From positions 1 through 64,000 of the forward strand of contig NZ_JABEQE010000002.1 of NCBI RefSeq assembly GCF_014174375.1: 64,000 nt of DNA. Reading direction: 5' to 3'. This document shows, piece by piece, positions 19,104 through 27,314 of the stretch (its first letter is position 1; every line of letters begins with the position of its first letter). Both the position numbers and the translations under genes were made by a program. This DNA comes from Gluconacetobacter asukensis. GTDB lineage: Bacteria; Pseudomonadota; Alphaproteobacteria; Acetobacterales; Acetobacteraceae. The notes under the pieces were generated by a model. The model was not told where the DNA came from. It was given only the letters and a program-made list of their open reading frames with translations, and ran no database searches.

Positions 19104-19446
19104 TCGGATCGGCTACGGGTAGGAAACTTTGCTCGCTCTGGCCAACGTAGGCGAAGTTATCCACAGGAAATTGCTGTTGGCCTTTTTGTTGACCTTAGCA
19201 TTTTCCACACTCACGATTTTCTGTTAGATATCAGGATCATATAGAAATCATGTGATGACGCCCTTGGCACCATTTTCATGAAAAAATACCATCAAATCAA
19301 AATCTTATGGTTCCGATTCGCCATTCGCACGGTGTGCGTTCAGGGCGGAAATTCCATCGGACATGCATTAAAAAAGATCGCAGGGGCATCCTTCCGGAGG
19401 CCGGGCCGTTGTTTTGCCGGGGCGGCGAAACAAGGAGCAGAATCCC
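19104..19446. other. AT-rich right end of genomic island with attR and arm-site repeats
   Basis: No gene is seen in these 343 bases. GCTGTTGGCCTTTT (19173-19186) mirrors the left-end sequence at 10000-10013. The direct repeat of the tRNA-Phe 3' end is at 19259-19274. Base composition changes from AT-rich before that point to GC-rich after about 19320. A single TTATCCACA at 19157-19165 matches the DnaA box consensus. Confidence 0.75.
19259..19274 (+). other. attR: partial copy of tRNA-Phe 3' end
   Basis: CGCCCTTGGCACCATT repeats the tRNA-Phe 3' end (9810-9826) with one G lost from the GGG run. It marks the right boundary of an insert of about 9.4 kb. Confidence 0.78.
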
Positions 19447-19701
19447 ATGATCGCGCTATCCGATATTCACGCCGGCATGCATGTCGTCGGTTCCGACGGC
19501 CATCCGGTGGGCAGAATCCGCGCCGTGGAAGGCGCGACGCGTCTCCTTCTTCAGGACACCACTCTGGCGGATGGGGACACGCATTACCTGCCCACGAGCC
19601 ATATCGTGGAGATCACCGATCAGGTGCATCTCGATTGTTCGGGGGCCATTGCACGCACGCTCTTCGACAAGGATCTGCCGGCGGGCGAGAACACGACATA
19701 G
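19447..19701 (+). CDS. DUF2171-type small protein
   Basis: This 84-residue protein begins MIALSDIHAGMHVVGSDGHP with VGRIRAVEG next, the PRC-barrel-like fold seen in DUF2171 proteins of alphaproteobacteria, which are often induced by stress. GGAGCAGAATCCC lies just before the ATG and supplies a ribosome site. No catalytic residue can be named. It converges on the gene at 19777 and both end at a shared strong hairpin. Confidence 0.75.
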   Translation: MIALSDIHAGMHVVGSDGHPVGRIRAVEGATRLLLQDTTLADGDTHYLPTSHIVEITDQVHLDCSGAIARTLFDKDLPAGENTT

Positions 19702-19732
19702 GCGGTAGGAAACATCACCTTCATCGTAATGC

Positions 19733-19765
19733 AAGGGCCGCCCCGGAGAGCCCGGGGCGGCCCTT
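19733..19765. terminator. strong bidirectional hairpin between convergent genes
   Basis: AAGGGCCGCCCCGG (19733-19746) and its perfect reverse complement CCGGGGCGGCCCTT (19752-19765) enclose a 5-nt loop. AA and TT flanks give a modest terminator tract for both directions. Confidence 0.85.
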
Positions 19766-19776
19766 CGTCATGTCGC

Positions 19777-20205
19777 CTAAGACTTGCGGCGAAGTTTCTT
19801 TACAATCATCACGACGGTTGCCACAACGGCGATGGCCGCCGCGGTACGGATCAGCGGGCTCAGATTCCCGGTCGAACGCGCGGGCACCTGCCCGCTTTCC
19901 AGCTTCGCCAGCGCGCCCTGCGTGCGGTCGGCGACCTGGCCGAGCAATGTCGCGGCCTGCTCCGCGCGCTCTTTCGAATTGCCGACCTTTTCCAGGACCT
20001 TCGTGTTCAGCTCGTTCACCTGGCCGACTGCGGTATCGCCAAGCTCCTGCAACTGTTTCGCGGTCTGGCGCAGGGCGGTCGCCCCGCTCCGCAGGCCCCA
20101 GGATTTGAACTCGGTCCGCAGGGCCTGGTCCGCCTCCCGAAGATCTTCCCCGAGGGTATGAAGATCGGCCCGGAGCTTTTCGACCTGATCAGAAATATTG
20201 GCCAC
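19777..20205 (-). CDS. membrane-anchored coiled-coil protein (YqjD/ElaB-like)
   Basis: The 142-residue protein has a long amphipathic, probably coiled-coil region (residues 5-90, SDQVEKLRADLHTLGEDLRE and onward, rich in Ala, Gln, Leu and Lys). It ends in one transmembrane helix (LIRTAAAIAVVATVVMIV) with a basic tail KKLRRKS. This C-tail-anchored layout resembles the DUF883 proteins YqjD and ElaB, which tether ribosomes to the inner membrane in stationary phase. Sequence identity to them is not clear, so the function is tentative. It lies 46 nt downstream of a DUF1269 gene in the same direction, perhaps one operon. Confidence 0.7.
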   Translation of the reverse strand: MANISDQVEKLRADLHTLGEDLREADQALRTEFKSWGLRSGATALRQTAKQLQELGDTAVGQVNELNTKVLEKVGNSKERAEQAATLLGQVADRTQGALAKLESGQVPARSTGNLSPLIRTAAAIAVVATVVMIVKKLRRKS

Positions 20206-20251
20206 GATCTCTTTCTCCCGTTTTCTGCTCGGTGATGTGGCGCCCGCCCTC

Positions 20252-20773
20252 TCAGCCGGAGCCGGCCAGGAACGCCTGGCGCAGCTTCTGCTCCGCCTCG
20301 GACGACAGGGAGGTCTGGACGATGTGGGGATTTCCTTCGAGCGCGCGCAGATGGTCCACCACCTTTCCCGGCTCGACCTTCCGCACCAGGACGAACAGCT
20401 CCGATGTCCCGGGCTTCAGGTTGGCGCCCACTTCCCTGATGAAATGGTCGTTGATTCCATAATCGAAGAGCGCACCCCCACCGGCGCCCGCGACCCCTCC
20501 CGTCAGCGCCCCGACGGCGAAACCGGCCAGCGGGTTCATGAAGACCAGCCCCACCAATGTTCCAAGCAGCATCCCGCTCCAGAATCCGTCCAGCGCGCCC
20601 AGCGCCACCGTATGAACCGACTGGTCGAGATGCAGCCGCCCGTCATCGGTACGGCGCACGACAACCGCGTCATCAACATCAACGAGATACGCGTTTTCGA
20701 GTTTCCATATTTCCGCGCGGGCGCGGGTGGCGCCGTCGAGCGTATCGAAGCCAAGAACCACGAGATCGGACAT
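20252..20773 (-). CDS. DUF1269-family membrane protein
   Basis: This 173-residue protein begins MSDLVVLGFDTLDGATRARA with EIWKLENAYLVDVDDAVVV next, the DUF1269 signature. A central glycine-rich hydrophobic hairpin, SGMLLGTLVGLVFMNPLAGF and AVGALTGGVAGAGGGAL (about 66-101), resembles glycine-zipper membrane segments. The C-terminus forms an alpha/beta domain. These proteins are common stress-associated proteins of unknown function. It probably shares a transcript with the gene at 19777. Confidence 0.85.
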   Translation of the reverse strand: MSDLVVLGFDTLDGATRARAEIWKLENAYLVDVDDAVVVRRTDDGRLHLDQSVHTVALGALDGFWSGMLLGTLVGLVFMNPLAGFAVGALTGGVAGAGGGALFDYGINDHFIREVGANLKPGTSELFVLVRKVEPGKVVDHLRALEGNPHIVQTSLSSEAEQKLRQAFLAGSG

Positions 20774-21199
20774 GTCCTGCCTCCTTCGTCACGCGGGGGC
20801 TCTCTGCCCCGCTGCCTGGTTTTTCGCCACATGAGAAGACGCCCATTCCCCGTGGCCCGCAAGGCCAACCGCACCGGCCGGGCCGAGGGCTCGCCTGAAC
20901 GTGCGCGAGCGCAGGGCCACCGCTCACCGCGAGGGAATTTTTCATATCAAGATCGTGATATAAATATCGCACGCGACAATAACGCCTATCCGCCTTCTTC
21001 TGTCGCGCATCATTCGATCAACATATTGTATATAAATAATTCTTTTGCCGGATATTTTCATCCCTGACGGGACGCGAGCAGGGTACAGGCAGGAACGCCC
21101 TCCTGCTTATTCATGCGAATCCCCGTCTTGATCGGAGGACACCCGACCATATACAACGCACGGAATGCGTATATTTCTTCTTCTGATCGGGGCCCCTCG
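20774..21199. other. intergenic region upstream of metQ, with palindromes
   Basis: These 426 bases hold no convincing gene. The right part is AT-rich. An imperfect palindrome ATATCAAGATCGTGATAT lies at 20944-20961, directly followed by GATATAAATATC. Near metQ an inverted pair ATACAACGCA...TGCGTATAT lies at about 21151-21174, within 50 nt of the ATG. One of these could be an operator. I do not recognise a SAM riboswitch fold. Confidence 0.4.
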
Positions 21200-22009
21200 A
21201 TGACTTCTTTTTTATCCCAGCCCCGCCGTACCTTCCTGGGCCTGCTGGCGACGGCGCCGCTGCTGCGGGTCGCCCGTGCCGCCGAGCAGAAGACCCTGCG
21301 CATCGGCATCATGTCCGGCGAGGACGAGGATATCTGGCGCCTGATCGCCACCCACGCCGCGCAGGCCGGCCTGACGCTGAAGATCGTGACCTTTTCGGAC
21401 TATAACGCGCCCGACGAGGCCCTGGCGGAGCATGAGCTGGACGCCAACGCCTTTCAGCATGGCCCGTTCCTGGAGGCCCAGAAGGCCGCGCACGGCTATG
21501 GCATCGTGCCGGTGGGCGATACCTATTTCTCGCCGATCGGGCTGTATTCCACCCGCTGGCCGTCGGTGGCGGCGCTGCCGAAGGGCGCCGTGATCGGCGT
21601 GCCGAACGACCCGAGCAACGAGGGCCGGGCCCTGCGCCTGCTGGAGGTGCTGGGGCTGATCAAGCTGGCGCCCTCGGCCGGCCTGCTGCCGACCGCGCTG
21701 GATATCACCGACAATCCGCGCAATCTGTCGGTCAAGGAACTGGATGCCGGGATCGTCGGCCGCACCCTGCCCGACCTCGACGCCGCTGTCGTCAATACCA
21801 ACTGGGCGTTCAAATCGGGCATCCAGGTCGACAAGCAGCGGATCGGGCAGGAAGCGCTGGCCAATAACCCGTATGTCAATTTCGTCGCGGTCAATGCGGA
21901 AGACGCCAAGGCGCCGTGGATCGCGCCGCTGATGAATGCCGTCCATCAGCCGGACGTGCGGCAGGCCATTCTGGACATCTATCACAACGCGATCGTCCCG
22001 GCATGGTGA
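21200..22009 (+). CDS. metQ: methionine ABC transporter substrate-binding protein MetQ
   Basis: MetQ captures methionine in the periplasm for the MetNI importer. I chose the ATG at 21200 (MTSFLSQPRRTFLGLLATAP), which gives a signal peptide with a twin-arginine-like RRTFLGL and a likely cleavage after VARA; there is no lipobox cysteine, unlike E. coli MetQ. The mature part shows the NLPA lipoprotein family pattern: FSDYNAPDEALAEHELDANA with FQH next, IGVPNDPSNEGRALRLLEVL, and VVNTNWAFKSG. The 269-residue protein is encoded first in the order Q-N-I and its stop overlaps the metN start. Confidence 0.92.
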   Translation: MTSFLSQPRRTFLGLLATAPLLRVARAAEQKTLRIGIMSGEDEDIWRLIATHAAQAGLTLKIVTFSDYNAPDEALAEHELDANAFQHGPFLEAQKAAHGYGIVPVGDTYFSPIGLYSTRWPSVAALPKGAVIGVPNDPSNEGRALRLLEVLGLIKLAPSAGLLPTALDITDNPRNLSVKELDAGIVGRTLPDLDAAVVNTNWAFKSGIQVDKQRIGQEALANNPYVNFVAVNAEDAKAPWIAPLMNAVHQPDVRQAILDIYHNAIVPAW

Positions 22010-23037
22010 CGAGCCTTCTGCGGGTCGAACATGCCTGCCGCCGCTTCGGCGGCCAGACGGCGCTGGACGATGTCTCGTTTCAGGTGCGGCCCGGCGAGAT
22101 CCTGGGCATTATCGGCCGGTCGGGCGCGGGCAAGACCACGCTGCTGCGCTGCCTGAACGGGTTGGAACGGCCCGATAGCGGGCGCATCCTGATCGAAGAC
22201 CGCGACATCACGACCCTGCCCGAGCGCGAACTGGTGCAGGTGCGGCGGCGGATCGGGCTGGTGTTCCAGCATTTCAACCTGCTGAATTCCCGCACCGTCG
22301 CCGCCAATATCGAATTGCCGCTGCAGATTGCCGGCGTGCCCCGCGACAAGCGCCGAGCGCGCGCCGACGAATTGCTGGAGCTGGTGGGGCTGACGGGCCA
22401 TGCCGACAAACGCCCCGGCCAGTTATCGGGCGGCCAGAAGCAGCGCGTGGGCATCGCGCGGGCGCTGGCGGCGCATCCGGCATTGCTGCTGTGCGACGAG
22501 GCGACATCGGCGCTGGACCCGGAAACCACGCTGTCCATCCTCGACCTGCTGCGCGACATCAACCGGCGGCTGGGGCTGACGATCATCCTGATCACGCATG
22601 AGATGGATGTGATCCGCCGCATCGCGCAGCGAATTCTGGTCATGGACCATGGCCGCGTGGTCGAGGACGCCGAGACCGCGCAGGTCCTGCGCGGCGGGGC
22701 ACAGCACGATGTCACGCGGGCCTTCCTGCATGGCGAATCCGCGCGCCTGCCCGACGCCCTGCTGGCCCGGCTGCGCCCGGACCCCTTTGCCGGGGGTGCC
22801 CCCGTGGTGCGCCTGACGCTCGATACTGGGGCGACCGGCACGCCCGTGCTGTCGATCCTGGCCCGCCGCCACGGGATCGACGCCACGATCCTGCAGGCCG
22901 GCATGGCCGAAGGCCGCACGCACATGCAGGCGGAATGCGTCGTGCGCCTGTCGGGACATGATGACGGGGCCATGGGCTTTCTGCTTCAGGCCAGCCCGTC
23001 GATGGAGGTACTGGGCTATGTCCCGGCTGATTCTTGA
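22003..23037 (+). CDS. metN: methionine ABC transporter ATP-binding protein MetN
   Basis: The 344-residue protein has Walker A GRSGAGKTTLLRCLNGLE, Q-loop FQHFNLL, signature LSGGQKQRVGIARAL, and Walker B LLLCDEATSALDPET. A C-terminal ACT-like NIL domain (about residues 270-340, ending MGFLLQASPSMEVLGYV) binds methionine and shuts the transporter down in homologues. The ATG at 22003 lies 7 nt before the end of metQ. It overlaps metI by 20 nt. This is a complete methionine importer operon. Confidence 0.95.
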   Translation: MVTSLLRVEHACRRFGGQTALDDVSFQVRPGEILGIIGRSGAGKTTLLRCLNGLERPDSGRILIEDRDITTLPERELVQVRRRIGLVFQHFNLLNSRTVAANIELPLQIAGVPRDKRRARADELLELVGLTGHADKRPGQLSGGQKQRVGIARALAAHPALLLCDEATSALDPETTLSILDLLRDINRRLGLTIILITHEMDVIRRIAQRILVMDHGRVVEDAETAQVLRGGAQHDVTRAFLHGESARLPDALLARLRPDPFAGGAPVVRLTLDTGATGTPVLSILARRHGIDATILQAGMAEGRTHMQAECVVRLSGHDDGAMGFLLQASPSMEVLGYVPADS

Positions 23038-23665
23038 TCTGATCCTGCACGCCACGGTCGAGACCATGGAAATGGTGCTGGCGTCCGGCCTGATCGCGGT
23101 GATCGGCGGGCTGCCGCTGGCCATCCTGCTGATCGCGACCGCGCCGGGGGGCATCCTGCCCCTGCCGGCCTTTTCCCGCGTGCTCGGGCTGGTGATCGAC
23201 GCCGCGCGGGCGGTGCCGTTCATGATCCTGCTGGTGCTGCTGATCCCCGTCACACGGCTGGTCGCGGGCACCGCGCTGGGCACCGGGGCAGCCATCGTGC
23301 CACTCTCGATCGCCGCCGTGCCCTATTTCGCGCGCATCGCGGAAGTGTCGCTGCGCGAGGTCGATCGCAATCTGGTCGATGCCGTGCGCGCGATGGGCGG
23401 CACGCGCTGGATGGTCATCCGCTTCGTCCTGCTGCCCGAGGCGCTGCCCGGCCTGATCTCCGGCCTTACGGTCACGCTCGTCACGCTGGTTGGGGCCTCG
23501 GCCATGGCGGGCGTGATCGGCGCCGGGGGGCTGGGCGACCTGGCGATCCGCTATGGGTACCAGCGCTTCAATACGACGATCATGCTTTCGGTCGTCGCGG
23601 TGCTGATTGCGCTGGTCACGCTGATGCAGGCTGTCGGCAACAGGCTGGCGCGTCGGCTGCGGTGA
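23018..23665 (+). CDS. metI: methionine ABC transporter permease MetI
   Basis: The 215-residue membrane protein has five hydrophobic helices and the permease coupling motif seen as DAVRAMGGTRWMVIRFVLLP followed by EALPGLISGLTV. GAGGLGDLAIRYGYQRFN near the C-terminus is characteristic of MetI. It begins inside the end of metN. A family 1 hairpin repeat starts 11 nt after the stop. Confidence 0.95.
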   Translation: MSRLILDLILHATVETMEMVLASGLIAVIGGLPLAILLIATAPGGILPLPAFSRVLGLVIDAARAVPFMILLVLLIPVTRLVAGTALGTGAAIVPLSIAAVPYFARIAEVSLREVDRNLVDAVRAMGGTRWMVIRFVLLPEALPGLISGLTVTLVTLVGASAMAGVIGAGGLGDLAIRYGYQRFNTTIMLSVVAVLIALVTLMQAVGNRLARRLR

Positions 23666-23675
23666 AGGAAGATCT

Positions 23676-23795
23676 CTTCTTTTTCTGAAGAAAAAGAAGC
23701 AAAAAGACTTTTGATTCGTTCAGGGACATCGCGCGCCCCAGCAAAAAACTCCTGAACGAATCAAAGTTTTTTGGTTCTTTTTTTCAAAAAAGAAC
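23676..23795. terminator. bidirectional terminator-like inverted repeat, family 1 copy 2
   Basis: A 10-bp hairpin, CTTCTTTTTC-TGAA-GAAAAAGAAG (23676-23699), leads into the same long inverted repeat as at 1571-1667: left arm GCAAAAAGACTTTTGATTCG then TTCAGGGA, right arm TCCTGAACGAATCAAAGTTT then TTTGGTTCTTTTTTTC. The loop GACATCGCGCGCCCC is also close to the first copy. Again it separates convergent genes (metI and the Mg2+ ATPase). Confidence 0.82.
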
Positions 23796-23811
23796 AGAAA
23801 CCGATCCCCGC

Positions 23812-26346
23812 CTAGTTCTTCCCCGCCGCCATACGCTTCACAAGTTGGGCCGCGACCAGATAACCCGCCGTGATCCCGCCCATCGCCAACAGCACGGCGG
23901 CACCAGGCACGGCGAAAGCGAGCCAGCGCCCCGCGATCGTGAAAGGCAGGACCAGGGCCACACTCAGGGCGCACAGGGCGGAGACCAGGAGCCACGGATC
24001 GGGTGGGGTGCGCCAGGGCAGGCCGCGTGTGCGGATCAGAAAGACCACGAGGATCTGTGTCGCGATGGATTCCAGGAACCAGGCGGTGCGGAATTCCGGC
24101 GCCGCGACGTGGAAACCATAGAGCAGCACGACAAAGGTAATCCCGTCGAAGACCGAGGAGAGCGGCCCCATGATCCCGGCATAGCGGACGATCCCGCGCA
24201 TGCTCCAGCGTTGGGGGCGGCCGAGATCGGACGGATCGACGGTATCGAACGGGATACCGATTTCCGACAGGTCATAGAGGAGGTTGTTGAGCAGGATCTG
24301 CGTCGCCAGAAGGGGCAGGAAGGGCAGGAACAGCGACGCCATGGCCATCGAGAGCATGTTGCCGAAATTGGAGCTGGAGCCCATGCGGACATATTTGAGG
24401 ATGTTCGCGAATGTGCGCCGCCCCTCGGCCACACCATCGGCTACCACATTCAGGTCCGGAGCCAGCAGGATCATGTCGGCCGCCGCCCGCGCGACGCCTG
24501 TCGCACCATCGACGGAAAGCCCGACATCGGCCGTGCGGATGCCCGGCGCGTCGTTGACGCCGTCGCCCAGGAAACCGACGGTCTCGCCCCTGGCCTGCAG
24601 GGCGCGGACCACGCGCACCTTCTGGTCGGGGGTCAGGCGACCGTAAAGCGCGACACCCTGGACCCGCGCGGCCAGGGCCTCGTCGCTCAGCATCTCCAGT
24701 TCCGGGCCGGCCAGGACGGCGTCTGCGTTCAATCCGACCAGCCCCGCGATCCGCGCGACCACCAGCGGGTCGTCTCCCGACAGCACGTTCACGCGCACGC
24801 CGGCCGCCGCCAGTCGTTTCAAGGCAGCGGCGGCACTCTCCTTCGGGGGGTCGGCGAAGGTACAGAAACCCTCGAAGATCAGATCCACCTCATCACCGGG
24901 CGCCAGCGCATTGGCAGGCGTGGCGCAGGGTTTGGTGGCGACCGCGATGGCGCGGAGGCCCTGGGCGGCAAGACCGTTCAGCCGGGCCGTGATCGCGTCA
25001 CGGGCCGCGTCGTCGAGGGCGGGTGCGTCCGTGCCCGCCCGTCGCCGATCGCAGACTGCCAGGATCGCTTCCGGCGCGCCCTTGCAGATCAGCACGCACT
25101 CCCCGGCCCGCGCCGCCAGCACGGAGCCACGCCGCCGCTCGTAATTGAACCCGATCCGGCCTTGCGCGGTCCAGCCCTCGGCGGCCTGTGGCGCGGCGGT
25201 GGCGAGCGCGCCATCCATGGCGCCGCGATCGCCCGCAAGCTCGGCGCACCGGCCAGCCAGCGTTGCGATATGCGGATCGTCCTCGCCGCTGGCATTGAGG
25301 CTGCCGGCCAGCACGATCTCGGCCGAGGTGAGGGTGCCCGTCTTGTCGGTACAGAGAACCGTCATGGCGCCGAGATCGTGGATCGCGGTCAGCCGCTTGA
25401 CGATCACCCGGCGCCGGGCCATCCGCACGGCGCCGCGCGAGAGGGTGACGGTGGTGATCATCGGCAGCAGTTCGGGCGTCAGCCCTACCGCCAGCGCCAC
25501 CGCGAACATCAGGGATTCGATCAGGGGCCGCCCGAACAGCAGGTTGATCACCAGCACCGCCACGGACAGGACGCCGGCCGCGCGCGCGACGACCAGGCCG
25601 AGGGCGCGCAGATCGCGCTGGAACGGCGAAGGTGCGGTGTCCTCGGCCAGCACGGACGCGACCGCGCCGAACAGGGTCTTGCGCCCGGTGGCCACCGCCA
25701 GGGCGGTTGCCTCGCCCGTCTGCGCGATCGCCCCGCGGAACAGCGCGTTCGATGCGTCGGCGGGTGAGCGGGAGAGGATGGGACCGGGGCGCTTTTCCAC
25801 CGGGTAGGGCTCGCCGGTCAGCGCCGCCTCGTTGGCGGTAAAGCTGGCGACCTCCAGGACCAGGGCATCGGCCGGAATGACATCGCCGGTCCGCACGCGA
25901 AAGACATCGCCCGGAACGACCTCGGCGGTGGGGATGCTGACGAATTTTCCATCGCGCCTGACTTCTGCCGTCAGCGCCACCGATTGCTTGAGCGCCTCGG
26001 CCGCCCGGGCCGCACGGCCCTCCTGGATCGCGTCCAGCGCAATGGAGCCGATGATGATGGCGGCGATGATGCAGGCGCTGGTCACGTCGCCCATGCCCGC
26101 CGACACCCCGGCGGCGAACAGCAGCAGCAGGATCAGCGGCTCCAGAACACGCCGGCCGATCGCGATGACAGGCGAGAGCCTGCGGACGGGCCTGTCCGTG
26201 TTCGGGCCGACGCTGGCCAGACGGGCTGCTGCCTCGCTGCCCGTCAGCCCCTGCGCGCCGGATGCGACTGCGGCACATACCGCATCCGGCGGCTGGGTCC
26301 AGAAAGGCGTGGGGGACTGCGTTGCGCGCGGCGGATGGCCCATCAC
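23812..26346 (-). CDS. mgtA: magnesium-translocating P-type ATPase (MgtA/MgtB type)
   Basis: This 844-residue type IIIB P-type ATPase imports Mg2+ at the expense of ATP. It shows the actuator motif LTGEPYPVEK (TGE), the membrane helix 4 stretch AVGLTPELLPMITTVTLSRG, the phosphorylation site VLCTDKTGTLTSAEI, and the hinge FLGDGVNDAPGIRTADVGLS. About ten membrane helices are visible, with the last ones at the C-terminus as expected. No leader with a Mg2+ sensor or peptide gene is apparent. It is transcribed toward metI and ends at the family 1 repeat. Confidence 0.93.
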   Translation of the reverse strand: MMGHPPRATQSPTPFWTQPPDAVCAAVASGAQGLTGSEAAARLASVGPNTDRPVRRLSPVIAIGRRVLEPLILLLLFAAGVSAGMGDVTSACIIAAIIIGSIALDAIQEGRAARAAEALKQSVALTAEVRRDGKFVSIPTAEVVPGDVFRVRTGDVIPADALVLEVASFTANEAALTGEPYPVEKRPGPILSRSPADASNALFRGAIAQTGEATALAVATGRKTLFGAVASVLAEDTAPSPFQRDLRALGLVVARAAGVLSVAVLVINLLFGRPLIESLMFAVALAVGLTPELLPMITTVTLSRGAVRMARRRVIVKRLTAIHDLGAMTVLCTDKTGTLTSAEIVLAGSLNASGEDDPHIATLAGRCAELAGDRGAMDGALATAAPQAAEGWTAQGRIGFNYERRRGSVLAARAGECVLICKGAPEAILAVCDRRRAGTDAPALDDAARDAITARLNGLAAQGLRAIAVATKPCATPANALAPGDEVDLIFEGFCTFADPPKESAAAALKRLAAAGVRVNVLSGDDPLVVARIAGLVGLNADAVLAGPELEMLSDEALAARVQGVALYGRLTPDQKVRVVRALQARGETVGFLGDGVNDAPGIRTADVGLSVDGATGVARAAADMILLAPDLNVVADGVAEGRRTFANILKYVRMGSSSNFGNMLSMAMASLFLPFLPLLATQILLNNLLYDLSEIGIPFDTVDPSDLGRPQRWSMRGIVRYAGIMGPLSSVFDGITFVVLLYGFHVAAPEFRTAWFLESIATQILVVFLIRTRGLPWRTPPDPWLLVSALCALSVALVLPFTIAGRWLAFAVPGAAVLLAMGGITAGYLVAAQLVKRMAAGKN

Positions 26347-26406
26347 CCTTCCCTCTGCCCTGTGACGATCTGAAAGGACGGCGAAAGCGGCTCCGGCCGG
26401 GTGACG

Positions 26407-27312
26407 TTATTCCGTGAGGGACCGCCGCCGCCACGGTAGCAGATAGGGCGCGCGCCCATGGTGGCCGAAATGGGCCACCCGCGCCTCGTGCAGTTCGATC
26501 GCGCCCAGGGCGCCCAGCCGCACCAGCGCCACCGTCAGCGCCGCACCCGCGAAAGGGGCCACGCCATAGATCCAGAAACTGCGCCACTGGCCGGAGAACA
26601 GTGCTGGCCCCAGGCTGCGGGCCAGGTTGGTGCTGTCGCCCGACAGCCAGGCCTCGAACGGATTGAGCATGAAGAAGAGCGGGCCGGCCACCAGCGGCGT
26701 CACCCAGCGCAGGCCGGCGGTCCCGCCGGTGAACAGCAGGGTCCCGATCAGCAGCGCCGTGGTGCAGACCTCGCCCAGGAAGGGCCAGGAGAGCGGCACC
26801 GCCTCCGAAGGGATGGTGGCGGCGAAATGGGTGACCCGCGACCACGCCGCCCAGCGCGGCCAGAGCAGCCCCACCAGCGCGACCAGGCCGGTGCCCAGGA
26901 CCGCGCCCGCCAGTTGTGCAGCCATGTAGCCCAGCATGTCCCGCCACGCCAGGCGTCCCATCAGGGTGAAGGCCAGCGTCACCGACGGGCTGACATGCCC
27001 GCCGCTGACCCGGCCGAAGGGCGAGAGGGCCGCGATGGTGCCGCCCATGCCGAAGAACAGCCCCTGCAACGCCACCTGCAAGGCGGGATGGGCCGCCAGC
27101 ACCCGCCCCACCGGGCTGCCGGCCGCGCCGAGCAGGACGTTGGTGGCAACGCCGAAGACCATCAGCAGGACGGTCCCGGCGCACTCGCAGGCATACAGAC
27201 GGGGATGGACCGGCCGGCCCGGATTCGGCGCCCCGGCCAACGGCCGGTCATGCGGATGGGGATAGCATGCCGGATCGGATGAAATAGGGGGAACGGAAGC
27301 GGATTCGGACAC
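26407..27312 (-). CDS. aquaporin/MIP-family channel with altered NPA motifs
   Basis: The GTG at 27312 begins VSESASVPPISSDPACYPHP and lies 2 nt after the VOC gene stop, giving 301 residues. Six helices and the two-fold MIP pattern are clear. The first pore motif, normally GGHxNPAVT, reads SGGHVSPSVT (SPS at about 108-110). The second, normally NPARSxGP, reads STNLARSLGPA (NLA at about 229-231). Both canonical asparagine-proline-alanine boxes are thus changed, while GAxLG and RSLGPALF contexts are kept. The substrate (water, glycerol, metalloid or other) cannot be assigned. The upstream half of the frame to 27435 overlaps the VOC gene and is unlikely to be coding. Confidence 0.82.
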   Translation of the reverse strand: MSESASVPPISSDPACYPHPHDRPLAGAPNPGRPVHPRLYACECAGTVLLMVFGVATNVLLGAAGSPVGRVLAAHPALQVALQGLFFGMGGTIAALSPFGRVSGGHVSPSVTLAFTLMGRLAWRDMLGYMAAQLAGAVLGTGLVALVGLLWPRWAAWSRVTHFAATIPSEAVPLSWPFLGEVCTTALLIGTLLFTGGTAGLRWVTPLVAGPLFFMLNPFEAWLSGDSTNLARSLGPALFSGQWRSFWIYGVAPFAGAALTVALVRLGALGAIELHEARVAHFGHHGRAPYLLPWRRRSLTE

Positions 27313-27314
27313 TG

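Noticed and set aside
19157-19165. A perfect DnaA box TTATCCACA, considered as a sign of a replication origin
   Set aside because: It is a single box with no cluster, no AT-rich unwinding region of the right type and no replication genes; it lies in the end of a genomic island.
19278-20108. A 276-codon plus-strand frame spanning the DUF2171 region
   Set aside because: It overlaps the better-supported small gene at 19447 in another frame and crosses the strong hairpin at 19733-19765; its product is Arg/Pro/Ser-rich and lacks any family pattern.
20964-21199. Possible SAM riboswitch ahead of metQ
   Set aside because: I could not fit the sequence to SAM-I or SAM-II conserved cores; only short palindromes are visible.
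23845-25767. A 640-codon plus-strand frame opposite the Mg2+ ATPase
   Set aside because: Antisense shadow; composition is Arg, Gln, Gly and His-rich with no family motifs, and the minus strand has all P-type ATPase motifs.
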